A DNA stretch of 22,813 nucleotides. Origin: an uncultured Collinsella sp. (GTDB lineage: Bacteria > Actinomycetota > Coriobacteriia > Coriobacteriales > Coriobacteriaceae). Every line of letters starts with the position of its first letter. The first letter of the stretch is position 1. The stretch is from the NCBI GenBank assembly GCA_900542175.1, contig UQNC01000031.1, positions 1 to 22,813 of the forward strand, written 5' to 3'. The notes beneath the pieces are model-generated. The model saw nothing but the letters and a program-made list of their open reading frames with translations. It made no database searches and had not been told where the DNA came from. The translations under genes were made by a program, and so were the position numbers. Positions 15,417-22,804 of this stretch are shown piece by piece.

Positions 15417-16733
15417 TTACTCGGAAGCAGCCTTCTCGGTCTTCCAGCCATCGACGAAGGCGTTCTTGACGCCGTCCCACTTGGTGTTGTCGGCAGCATA
15501 AGCGATGAGAGCCTGCTTGAGGTTCTTCTTCCACTCCTCGGAGGGGATGTAAACGAAGTCCCAAGCGACGGTCTTCTTGCCGTCCTTGGCCATAGCAACG
15601 GCCTGCTGCGAGAAGACGTTGGTGGTCTCCTTAGCGCTCTTGAACGGGGCGGTCAGACCCATCTTGTCAGCGATGATGCTGGTGGCGGTGTCAGAAGTGA
15701 CGCACCAATACATGAAGTCCTCGGTGGCCTTCTGGGCATCCTCGGAAGCCTGGGAGCTGACGCACCAGTAGTTCTCGCCGCCGGAGCACAGGCCCTGGTT
15801 CTCCTCGCCGTCGACACCGATGTAGATCGGCAGCATGCCGAGCTGGTCGTCGGTCATACCGGCCTTGGTGAGGTCGGCGTAGGCCCAAGAGCCGTTCTGG
15901 TAGAAGACGGCCTTGCCAGTTGCGAACTCGTTGGTGGCGTCGTCACCGGTCTTGGAGGCGAGCTGCGAAGGATCGCAGGTGGAGTCGGTGATATACAGGT
16001 CGAAGATCTGCTTAAAGTTGTCGAGATACTCGCCCTTGATCTCGTCGTCCTCCTGATTGTGCTCCTTCTCGAACTCGTAGTAGAGCGGGAGGTTGGCGAG
16101 GTGGGTGGTGTAGCGCCAGCTGGAGGAGTCATCCATGCCGGCGGAAGTGAAGGCACCGTCAACGCCGAGCTCGTCCTTGCGGGCCTGGATGTCATCGGCG
16201 CAAGCCTTCAGCTTGTCGAAGGAGTTGATGTCCTCGGCCTTGTAGCCGGCCTTCTCGAGGAGCTCCTTGTTGTAGATGATGCCGTAGCTCTCCTGAACCC
16301 AGTCGATACCCAGATCCTTGCCGTCGGACTGCAGCGCCAGGGAGTCGTCGATGAGCTCACCGCGGAGCTTGGTGTCGGAAAGATCGGCGCAGTAGTCCTT
16401 CCAGTTCTTAAGGCCGGTGGGGCCGTTGACCTGGAACAGCGTCGGAGCGGAGCTCTTGGACATCTCGGACTTGAGCTTCTCCTCGTAGGTGTTGGAGGCG
16501 GCGGTCACGATCTTGACCTCGACGCCCTTCTCCTTCTTGTACGCCTTGGCGATCTCCTTCCACTCCTTGTCGACCTCAGGCTTAAATTGGAGGAAGTAGA
16601 CCTCGGCAGCGTCACCAGAAGCAGAGGAGCCGGAGCCGGCAGAACCACCACAGCCCACGAGACCCAGACCAAGAACCGCAGCCGCGGAGCCAGCGAAGCC
16701 CAGGAACTGCCTTCTGCTCATTTCGTTCTTCAT
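15417..16733 (-). CDS. Extracellular sugar-binding lipoprotein of ABC importer (family 1 SBP)
   Basis: This 438-residue protein captures the sugar outside the membrane and hands it to the permeases. Its N-terminus combines a twin-arginine motif (SRRQFLGF, Arg7-Arg8) with a lipobox ending LVGC (Cys28), so it is probably Tat-exported and lipid-anchored, followed by a Ser/Gly linker. The mature part looks like a family 1 extracellular solute-binding protein: YGIIYNKELLEKAGY, KAVFYQNGSWAYADL and an aromatic-rich C-terminal half (NYWCVSSQASEDAQKATEDF). The ATG at 16731-16733 is chosen because AAAGGGTGG lies seven bases upstream; an earlier ATG at 16751 would overlap that site and add six residues. 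The MalQ/GlgP neighbourhood suggests maltodextrins, but the ligand is not proven. Confidence 0.92.
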   Translation of the reverse strand: MKNEMSRRQFLGFAGSAAAVLGLGLVGCGGSAGSGSSASGDAAEVYFLQFKPEVDKEWKEIAKAYKKEKGVEVKIVTAASNTYEEKLKSEMSKSSAPTLFQVNGPTGLKNWKDYCADLSDTKLRGELIDDSLALQSDGKDLGIDWVQESYGIIYNKELLEKAGYKAEDINSFDKLKACADDIQARKDELGVDGAFTSAGMDDSSSWRYTTHLANLPLYYEFEKEHNQEDDEIKGEYLDNFKQIFDLYITDSTCDPSQLASKTGDDATNEFATGKAVFYQNGSWAYADLTKAGMTDDQLGMLPIYIGVDGEENQGLCSGGENYWCVSSQASEDAQKATEDFMYWCVTSDTATSIIADKMGLTAPFKSAKETTNVFSQQAVAMAKDGKKTVAWDFVYIPSEEWKKNLKQALIAYAADNTKWDGVKNAFVDGWKTEKAASE

Positions 16734-16756
16734 TACAATCCACCCTTTCACACCGT

Positions 16757-16775
16757 GGCGGCACCCTTTGCCGCC
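16757..16775 (-). other. Hairpin in the leader of the binding-protein gene
   Basis: GGCGGCA (16757-16763) and TGCCGCC (16769-16775) form a 7-bp stem with a 5-base loop just upstream of the ribosome site region. It could affect mRNA stability or translation of the operon. The evidence is structural only. Confidence 0.35.
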
Positions 16776-16841
16776 GCCTTCGGAGATTGGCTCGGGGACT
16801 TTGCCCCTTTTGCTGATTTGTACAATACGCTATTTGGCTAG

Positions 16842-16853
16842 TTGTTTGAACAA
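16842..16853. promoter_or_regulatory. Candidate operator in front of the ABC operon
   Basis: TTGTTTGAACAA is a dyad with perfect TTGTT/AACAA arms. It lies about 15 bases upstream, on the minus strand, of a weak -10-like TATTGT (16822-16827). It resembles the GTTTAAAC sites in front of malQ, the GntR gene and the PTS fusion, with one base changed in the core. A further CTTG-A-CAAG dyad is found nearby at 16906-16914. Confidence 0.45.
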
Positions 16854-16949
16854 GTATTACTAGAGCGGTAGAAAAACTTCGGTGAACGGTAATTTCGACT
16901 TGATACTTGACAAGTTTTGTATAAACAATTATTTGTTATCGAATGCAGA

Positions 16950-16998
16950 GAAAACGCCCGATCAAGCCGATGCATCGTCGGTTTGACCGGGCGTTTTC
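16950..16998. terminator. Terminator-like hairpin after the GntR-family gene
   Basis: GAAAACGCCCG (16950-16960) and CGGGCGTTTTC (16988-16998) pair perfectly. The bases between them (GCCGATGCATCGTCGG region) can extend the structure into a long hairpin. The A-rich left edge and T-rich right edge would let it act on both strands; on the minus strand it ends the GntR transcript 42 bases after its stop. The rest of the 306-base gap 16734-17039 is the leader and promoter region of the ABC operon. Confidence 0.8.
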
Positions 16999-17039
16999 GC
17001 TTTGAGGGCATGAGTCTCGTCAGGCTGCGAGCTAGCCGG

Positions 17040-17759
17040 CTATCGCTTGGAATTGACGCGGTAATGGAAGATCTCGGGGTGTGTGCGGGCATGCGTGACC
17101 TCGAACAAGATGCCGTCCGAGGTGTACGACTGGCTCTCCATAACGGCGACGCAGTTGTACTTGCCAAGGTCCAGATAGCTGCAGTCCTCATCGTTGGCGA
17201 GCTCGACACTCACCGTACGACGGCTCGCCATCACTTTGACGCCGCGCTTGTGCTCCAGATAGCCGTAGATAGAATCCGCCGCGATCTCGGGGGTCAGGCC
17301 CTTGGCGACCGACGCCAAAAAGTAGCCATGGTCCACTTGGCGCGCGCTGCCGTTGAGGCTTCGGACACGCACTACGCGAATCAGCTCCTCGCCCACCTTA
17401 AAGCCCAGGCGGCGAGAGAGTTGCTCAGTGCAAATCAAATGTTCAAAAGACTTGACCTCGGTCGATGCGACGGCATTGTTGCGTTTTGCGAACTCGCCAA
17501 ACGACTCAACCTCTTCGAGTGCGCCCAGCATGTCGGTTTCGCCCTTAAGCCAAATAACGCGCACGCCCTTACCGTGTATAGGCTGCACAAACATCTGGTC
17601 GGCCAGCATGCTCAAGGCGCGTCGAACGGTATTGCGCGTGCAGCCAAACTCCGCGGTCAGCTCGGCTTCGGTTGGCAGCATCTCCTGAAACGCATAGGTC
17701 CCGTCGATGATGCGCGAACGGATCTCGCGGTAGATTCCTTCGTAAATCGCTTTTGGCAT
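17040..17759 (-). CDS. GntR-family regulator, HutC/TreR-like (UTRA domain)
   Basis: This 239-residue DNA-binding protein has an N-terminal winged helix (YEGIYREIRSRIIDGTY, LPTEAELTAEFGCTRNTVRRAL, FVQPIHGKGVRVIW, residues 5-70) and a UTRA-type effector domain (about 95-235; RVVRVRSLNG, YFLASVAKGL, SIYGYLEHKRGVKVM). VQPIHGKG and the overall layout resemble trehalose repressors of the TreR group, which respond to a sugar phosphate. The ATG at 17757-17759 follows GAGGTGA. It is divergent from the PTS-phosphatase gene, the usual place for a PTS regulator, and GTTTAAAC motifs lie near both starts. It is the best candidate for the factor reading those motifs, but which regulator binds them is inference. 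Confidence 0.92.
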   Translation of the reverse strand: MPKAIYEGIYREIRSRIIDGTYAFQEMLPTEAELTAEFGCTRNTVRRALSMLADQMFVQPIHGKGVRVIWLKGETDMLGALEEVESFGEFAKRNNAVASTEVKSFEHLICTEQLSRRLGFKVGEELIRVVRVRSLNGSARQVDHGYFLASVAKGLTPEIAADSIYGYLEHKRGVKVMASRRTVSVELANDEDCSYLDLGKYNCVAVMESQSYTSDGILFEVTHARTHPEIFHYRVNSKR

Positions 17760-17813
17760 GATTTCACCTCTAATGAATATGTATGGCTAGGCACGATAGC
17801 ATTTCTTAAAGTT

Positions 17814-17852
17814 GTTTAAACCGATTATCGGTAAAGCACGGATTATTTACCG
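17814..17852 (-). promoter_or_regulatory. GTTTAAAC motif and dyad upstream of the GntR-family gene
   Basis: GTTTAAAC (17814-17821) lies 55 bases before the regulator start, near where the -35 of a TATCGT (-10, minus strand, 17794-17799) would fall. Next to it is a second dyad, CGGTAAA (17829-17835) and TTTACCG (17846-17852), with a 10-base spacer. Both are in the 224-base divergent region shared with the PTS gene, so autoregulation is plausible. Confidence 0.5.
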
Positions 17853-17920
17853 TCGACGGTTCCCCCGAAACCCAAATCGGACCGAATCAAAACCGTCAAT
17901 GCGGCAAGCAGCCAGTCCTC

Positions 17921-17943
17921 TACAATGAGTTCATTGTTTAAAC
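17921..17943 (+). promoter_or_regulatory. Promoter and GTTTAAAC operator of the PTS fusion gene
   Basis: A -10-like TACAAT (17921-17926), the same hexamer as at malQ, is followed nine bases later by GTTTAAAC (17936-17943). The palindrome would therefore cover the start of transcription, a common repressor position. The -35 is not clear. Confidence 0.55.
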
Positions 17944-17983
17944 GTTCTTGCTCGCACAGCATGTTGCATCCGGAAGGCATATT

Positions 17984-20434
17984 ATGCTGCAGAAAATCCA
18001 ACGTTTTGGCGGAGCCATGTTCGCGCCCGCCATGCTGTTTTCTATATCAGGCCTCATGGTCGGCATCTCCGCCCTCGCCACGACCGTAGACATCGTCGGC
18101 GATCTCGCCGTATACGGAACCCCTTGGTACGTTTTCTGGACCATCATCCAGCGCGGCTCGTGGACGGTCTTTAAACGTCTCCCGCTCCTTTTTGCCGTAG
18201 CGCTGCCTATCGGTCTTGCCCAAAAGCAACCGGCACGCTGCTGCCTCGAGGCACTCGTGGCCTATTTTGCCTATTGCTTCTTTTTGAGCGAGATCATTAA
18301 GCTGAGCGGAGACAACCTTGGGCTTAAGTACCCGTCATCTTTGACCCCCGCCAACGGTATCACCGTCATCGACGGCATCAAGACGCTCGACACCGGCATT
18401 ATCGGCCCGCTGGTGGTATCGGCAACCGTCGTCGCCATCCATGACCGCTTCTACGATGCCAAGGTTCCCGATTGGCTCGGCACCTTCTCGGGCTCCTCGC
18501 TGGTCTACCTCATCAGCTTTTTTGCCGTGTTTGCCCTTGCCGCTATCTCGGCCGCCATCGTGCCCTCCGTATACGCAATGACCGAAACGCTGCGCCATGC
18601 ACTTACGAGCGTCGGCCCCTTTGGCGTGGGCATCTTTGTGTTTTTGGAGCGAGCGCTCGAGCCCATGGGGCTGCACCACCTGCTCTACATGCCGATCTAC
18701 TACGACAACCTGGTCATTAACGACGGCATCTACGCCACGTGGAGCAGCTTGCTCCCCATCCTCTCCCATAGCACGCGCCCCCTTAATGAACTTGCGCCGT
18801 GGGCCGGTTTTACCGCCACCGGCTGGGTCAAGCTCTTTGGCCTTCCCGCCATCGCAGCCGCGTTCTACTCCACCGCAAAACCCGAGCGCCGCGCCGGCCT
18901 CAGGGTCATCCTTGTTCCCGCCATCATCGCCTCGGTGGTTTGCGGCGTTACCGAGCCACTCGAGTTTCTCTTTATGTTCACCCACCCCGGGCTCTTTTTT
19001 CTCTACGCCGTCTTATCGTCTTGCCTTGCCACAACCATGAATCTCTTTGGCATCGTCGGCATCTTCTCGGGCGGCCTCATGGAGATGGCAGCCTTCAACT
19101 TTATTCCGCTCATGCGCACGCATGCCGGTGCCTATCTTTTGGCGCTCGGTATCGGCCTTGCCTTTAGCCTCATCTTTTTTGTTAGTTTTCGAGCACTCAT
19201 CTTGATCTATGACCTTAAGACGCCGGGCCGCGAGGATCATGTCGCCAATCGCGCGGCAATCGATCGTTTAACGGAAAGCGGCTTTGCCAAAGAGCAATCT
19301 CCCAATGACGAGGTCAATAGTCGATCCGATCAAGATCACATCCTCGCTGAGCGGGTAATTCAGCTTTTAGGTGGTGTTGGCAATATTGTGGGCGCAACCA
19401 ACTGTGCCACGCGCCTGCGCGTCGAGGTCGCAGACCCTTCCATCGTTGCAGATAACGCGTCGTTTGTCGCGGTGGGCGCCAAGGGCCTCATCATTACGGG
19501 CAAGACCGCCCAGGTGATCATCGGCATCTCCGTTCCCCGCGTCAAAGAGCACTTTGATCGGATTATGGGGCTCGAACCGGGTTTTGCACTCGCCGCCTCG
19601 CCTTCTCATGTCGTCGACGCCGCCAAAAAGCATGGCAATGTCTGCTTCTTCGACATCGACGGTACGCTCGCCTGGCAAGATCCCAAACTTGCCCAAGAGC
19701 TCCCCGAGGGCGAGCGAGATCTTTCCCCCTATCCCAACGAGACGGTTGCGCAGGCAATTCGTACATTTGTCGCCAACGGCAACAAGGCCTTTATCTGCAC
19801 GGGGCGTACCCCCAGCTGCATCCATCCTAAGCTGCTCGAGCTGCCGTGGACGGGCGTCGTGTGTCTCGCGGGCGGTTACGCCGAACTCGAGGGACGCGTT
19901 GTGCGAAATGCAGCCATAAACCCTGGTCTGCTACAGCGCCTCGCTCCCTATCTCGAGCAATCGGGTGAGGTCATTCGCTTTGAGGGTATCGATCGCGTGG
20001 TGCGCATGAGTGCAGATGCCCCCGAGACGTGCGGATACGCACGCACCGTGGGCGACGCCGTCACGCAACTTGAGCACTACAACGCCTATAAAATTCTTAT
20101 GTCCACACCACTTGCCAACCGCATCGCCCAAGATGAAGAGCTTGGACCTCTGCTCTGTTTCAACGAGCTCGAGCTCGAGGTCACAGAAATCTCGCCTCGT
20201 GAGTACACCAAACGGGCCGGAATCAGCGCCGTACTTGACGCCCTGGGACCAGATCACGGCACCGTGTACGGCATTGGCGACGCGAGCAACGACATCGCCC
20301 TCATGGAGGCGGTCGATGTTGGCATCGCCATGGGCAACGCGCCGGACTTTCTCAAGGAAAAGGCCGACTACGTAACCGACAGCTTTGACCACGACGGCGT
20401 CGTCACCGCGCTCGAACACTTTGGGCTTATCTAG
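17984..20434 (+). CDS. PTS alpha-glucoside/glucose-type EIICB fused to a HAD-IIB (Cof-type) phosphatase
   Basis: One uninterrupted 816-residue frame joins three units. Residues 1 to about 412 are a membrane EIIC of the glucose/alpha-glucoside family: LQKIQRFGGAMFAPAMLFS at the start and the substrate motif GVTEPLEF with Thr323-Glu324-Pro325. After a polar linker, residues about 453-535 are EIIB, with the phosphorylated Cys474 in NIVGATNCATRLRVE. Residues about 550-816 are a HAD phosphatase of the Cof type: FFDIDGTL with Asp557/Asp559, FICTGR, and GDASND (Asp766, Asp770) near the end. The C-B order is that of MalX, AglA and clostridial MalP rather than TreP. No EIIA is present, so an EIIA-Glc must act in trans. 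All key residues of transporter and phosphatase appear intact. The ATG at 17984 has GGAAGG six bases upstream. The joint action, import as sugar phosphate then dephosphorylation, is inferred. Confidence 0.93.
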   Translation: MLQKIQRFGGAMFAPAMLFSISGLMVGISALATTVDIVGDLAVYGTPWYVFWTIIQRGSWTVFKRLPLLFAVALPIGLAQKQPARCCLEALVAYFAYCFFLSEIIKLSGDNLGLKYPSSLTPANGITVIDGIKTLDTGIIGPLVVSATVVAIHDRFYDAKVPDWLGTFSGSSLVYLISFFAVFALAAISAAIVPSVYAMTETLRHALTSVGPFGVGIFVFLERALEPMGLHHLLYMPIYYDNLVINDGIYATWSSLLPILSHSTRPLNELAPWAGFTATGWVKLFGLPAIAAAFYSTAKPERRAGLRVILVPAIIASVVCGVTEPLEFLFMFTHPGLFFLYAVLSSCLATTMNLFGIVGIFSGGLMEMAAFNFIPLMRTHAGAYLLALGIGLAFSLIFFVSFRALILIYDLKTPGREDHVANRAAIDRLTESGFAKEQSPNDEVNSRSDQDHILAERVIQLLGGVGNIVGATNCATRLRVEVADPSIVADNASFVAVGAKGLIITGKTAQVIIGISVPRVKEHFDRIMGLEPGFALAASPSHVVDAAKKHGNVCFFDIDGTLAWQDPKLAQELPEGERDLSPYPNETVAQAIRTFVANGNKAFICTGRTPSCIHPKLLELPWTGVVCLAGGYAELEGRVVRNAAINPGLLQRLAPYLEQSGEVIRFEGIDRVVRMSADAPETCGYARTVGDAVTQLEHYNAYKILMSTPLANRIAQDEELGPLLCFNELELEVTEISPREYTKRAGISAVLDALGPDHGTVYGIGDASNDIALMEAVDVGIAMGNAPDFLKEKADYVTDSFDHDGVVTALEHFGLI

Positions 20435-20550
20435 CCGAGCCCCTTGCCGCGTTTGTAGCCGCAAGACTCAATCGTCTTCAACCGCCGCGCTCGACGCCCT
20501 AATGTGGCAATATGTTGTCTGCATAATGCAACGATGCAACCTAAGAAAGA

Positions 20551-21576
20551 ATGCGAGAACCCGTGTCCAGTCCGTTTACCAGCTTTTTAGCCCAGCACTT
20601 TGACCAGATTAACGACTATCTGGCCACGTTCTTTGACGGACAGGCGACCTCTGCCGATATCGAGCGCTACCTGTACGCGCCGCTCTCGGCTTTTACGGCC
20701 AACGCCGGCAAGCGCCACCGTCCGCTTATCTGCATGCTCGCCGCAACCGCAGTGGGCGGTAGCTTTGAGAGCGCCCGCAGCGCCGCGGCAGCTATCGAGC
20801 ATTTCCAGTCGGGCGCGCTCATCCACGACGACATCGCCGATAACGGCCAGCTGCGCCGCGGCAAGCCCTGCATGCACCTCACCGAGGGCACGGGCCTTGC
20901 CATCAATTGTGGCGACCTGGCGCTCACCATGGTCACCAAGACGGTTCTCGACGACCCCACGCTCGAGCCCAACGTAAAACTCCGCGTGCTCCACGAGCTC
21001 ACCGAGATGATCGTCCGCACTATCGAGGGCCAGGCGCTCGACTTGGGCTGGGTCCGTGACGGGCGCTTTGACATCTCGGTCGACGATTATCTGGACATGG
21101 CGACGCACAAGACCGCGTATTACAGCGGAGCCACGCCGCTTGCCACCGGAGCCATTATCGGCGGCGGCAGCGATGAGCAAATCGAAGCGCTGCGCGCCTT
21201 TGGCCTGCACACGGGCCTTGCCTTTCAGATTCAGGACGACCTGCTCAACCTTGTCGGCACTAAGGAAGCCGCCAACAAGGACTTCCGTACCGACATCACC
21301 GAGGGTAAGCGCACGCTCGTTGCCGTTCACGCCCTCTCCGATGAGCGCTATCACAACGAGATTGAAGCGATCCTCTCCTCGGGCACCGAGGACCCCGCGC
21401 AGCTCGCACGCGCCGTGGAAATCTTCCAAGAGACCGGCTCCATCGATTACGCCCACGCCTACGCGCTGGACCTGACCGCTAAAGCCAAGGCCGCCATCGA
21501 GGACGTTTCGCTCGACCCGCATGCACGCGAACTGTTCCTCTCCATGGCAGATTTCTTTGTGGAGCGCCTTAACTAG
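20551..21576 (+). CDS. Polyprenyl diphosphate synthase (trans-type)
   Basis: This 341-residue all-helical enzyme condenses isopentenyl diphosphate onto an allylic diphosphate. GKRHRP (53-58) binds IPP. The first aspartate-rich motif is HDDIADNGQLRRGKP (Asp93, Asp94, Asp97). The second, FQIQDDLLN (Asp229, Asp230, Asn233), has Asn where DDxxD is usual. Residues just before the first motif (SGALIH) are small rather than aromatic, which in this family tends to allow longer chains, so a quinone side chain or another long prenyl product is possible. Geranylgeranyl diphosphate synthesis is the alternative. The ATG at 20551 has only a weak AAGAAAG upstream. No terminator separates it clearly from the PTS gene 116 bases before. 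Confidence 0.93.
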   Translation: MREPVSSPFTSFLAQHFDQINDYLATFFDGQATSADIERYLYAPLSAFTANAGKRHRPLICMLAATAVGGSFESARSAAAAIEHFQSGALIHDDIADNGQLRRGKPCMHLTEGTGLAINCGDLALTMVTKTVLDDPTLEPNVKLRVLHELTEMIVRTIEGQALDLGWVRDGRFDISVDDYLDMATHKTAYYSGATPLATGAIIGGGSDEQIEALRAFGLHTGLAFQIQDDLLNLVGTKEAANKDFRTDITEGKRTLVAVHALSDERYHNEIEAILSSGTEDPAQLARAVEIFQETGSIDYAHAYALDLTAKAKAAIEDVSLDPHARELFLSMADFFVERLN

Positions 21577-21714
21577 CGGGGGTTATAAAACCTGTCAGCA
21601 GCGTATTTGGGTACAACTTGCTACACTGTTGAGTGCATGTTTATGCATCCCTTTGCGTTGTCTATCCGACACACGCTCAAATAGTACGAATGGTACGCCG
21701 AAAGGGGTTCGTTC

Positions 21715-22620
21715 ATGGAACCTATTACAACGGGCATGCAGGGAGCAGCCGTCGAGGACGTCCAGTCCCGCCTTCTGCAGCTCGGCTATACAATCGATGA
21801 CACCGAGGTTGCCGACAAGCGCTTTGGCACCACCACCGAACAGGCTGTTGGCACCTTTAGGCTCGATAGCGGCCTTGCCGCTGGCTGTGCCGTCGATATC
21901 CCCTGCTGGAGCGCTCTGGTCGACGCCTCGTATAAACTGGGCGACCGCACGCTCTATCTGCGTATGCCCAATTTCCATGGTGCCGACGTGCAGGCCCTGC
22001 AGAAGGCGCTTAACGTTTTGGGCTTTGCCTGCGGCGAGGACGATGGCTACTTTGGCCCTCACACCGAGGCGGCCCTTCAGCAGTTCCAGGAAAACGTCGG
22101 TCTGTTTGCCGACGGTATGGCTTTCCAGGATACCTACGCCTACATCAACCGCCTGCACCACGTATGGGAGGGTAAGCCTTCGGTGACCGAGGCCGAATCG
22201 CGCATCGGCTTTGCCCGCGCGGCCAACGTACTCGAGCGTTTCCAGATTGCCGTCATCGGCGAGGACCCTATCGCGCGCAGCGTAGCGTCGCGCATGTGGA
22301 ACATCGCCACGGCGACGACCGACAACAGCGGTATGATGCTTTGCGATTCCGAGGTTCCGACCGACGTTGACCTGGTGCTCGAGATCGCAAGCGACGAGCT
22401 GCCCGCCGACGCCGCTCCGCGCGCCACGATTGCCCTCGCCGAGTGCCACAACCTGGCCCAGCGCATCCGCACCGCCAATGTCGCCGCACAGCAAAAGCCC
22501 GCGCGCATCCGCATTGAGCTCACGGGCATGACGCGCTACAACGGCACCTTCACTGCTAGCGACGCCCAGACGCTCGCGGTACGCCTGCTCGATGGCGTTT
22601 GCGATGCCCTCGCAGATTAG
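21715..22620 (+). CDS. Double peptidoglycan-binding-domain protein, possible catalytically dead amidase (CwlM-like)
   Basis: The 301-residue product has two tandem PG_binding_1-type repeats, about residues 5-70 (GMQGAAVEDVQSRLLQLGY, then FGTTTEQAVGTFR) and 79-146 (HGADVQALQKALNVLGFACG, then YFGPHTEAALQQFQ). There is no signal peptide or membrane segment, odd for a wall-binding protein. The C-terminal half (about 165-301) is not clearly recognisable. Its layout, with IARSVASRMWNIA, LVLEIASDELP and a later NLAQRIR helix, recalls an Amidase_3 fold in which the zinc-site histidine of the usual SIHxN segment is replaced. That would make it like mycobacterial CwlM, a cytoplasmic regulator of MurA. 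The ATG at 21715 follows AAAGGGG. Confident for the binding domains, tentative for the rest. Confidence 0.78.
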   Translation: MEPITTGMQGAAVEDVQSRLLQLGYTIDDTEVADKRFGTTTEQAVGTFRLDSGLAAGCAVDIPCWSALVDASYKLGDRTLYLRMPNFHGADVQALQKALNVLGFACGEDDGYFGPHTEAALQQFQENVGLFADGMAFQDTYAYINRLHHVWEGKPSVTEAESRIGFARAANVLERFQIAVIGEDPIARSVASRMWNIATATTDNSGMMLCDSEVPTDVDLVLEIASDELPADAAPRATIALAECHNLAQRIRTANVAAQQKPARIRIELTGMTRYNGTFTASDAQTLAVRLLDGVCDALAD

Positions 22621-22656
22621 GTAAACTAGACGAGTTGCTTTTGGCAACACCCATAC

Positions 22657-22728
22657 TGGGACGTAGTTCAACGGTAGAACTCCGGTTTTTGGTGCCGGCT
22701 GTTGGGGGTTCGAATCCCTCCGTCCCAG
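22657..22728 (+). tRNA. tRNA-Gln (anticodon UUG)
   Basis: The 72-base cloverleaf is complete. Acceptor TGGGACG pairs fully with CGTCCCA, the D arm is GTTC/GAAC, and the anticodon stem CCGGT/GCCGG encloses a loop with TTG at positions 34-36. The T arm is GGGGG-TTCGAAT-CCCTC. The discriminator base is G, as expected for glutamine tRNA, and CCA is not encoded. Confidence 0.97.
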
Positions 22729-22764
22729 CCCTTAAGAACATAGCGCCCCCGGCCCTTATGAACT

Positions 22765-22804
22765 GCCTCCCATTTCTTGGACACAAGAAATGGGAGGCTT
22801 TTTT
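22765..22804 (+). terminator. Strong intrinsic terminator after tRNA-Gln
   Basis: GCCTCCCATTTCTTG (22765-22779) and its exact complement (22784-22798) form a 15-bp stem with a GACA loop, followed by six T. It ends the tRNA transcript about 36 bases downstream. Confidence 0.95.

Noticed and set aside
16907..16935. Plus-strand promoter starting with TTGACA in the gap behind the GntR gene
   Set aside because: No suitable -10 at 16-18 bases and no plus-strand gene or RNA downstream before the terminator-like hairpin at 16950.
22556..22786. Minus-strand open frame over tRNA-Gln containing GTEGFEPPTAGTK
   Set aside because: This peptide is a well-known artefact of translating the antisense strand of tRNA genes, and the frame also covers the terminator region.
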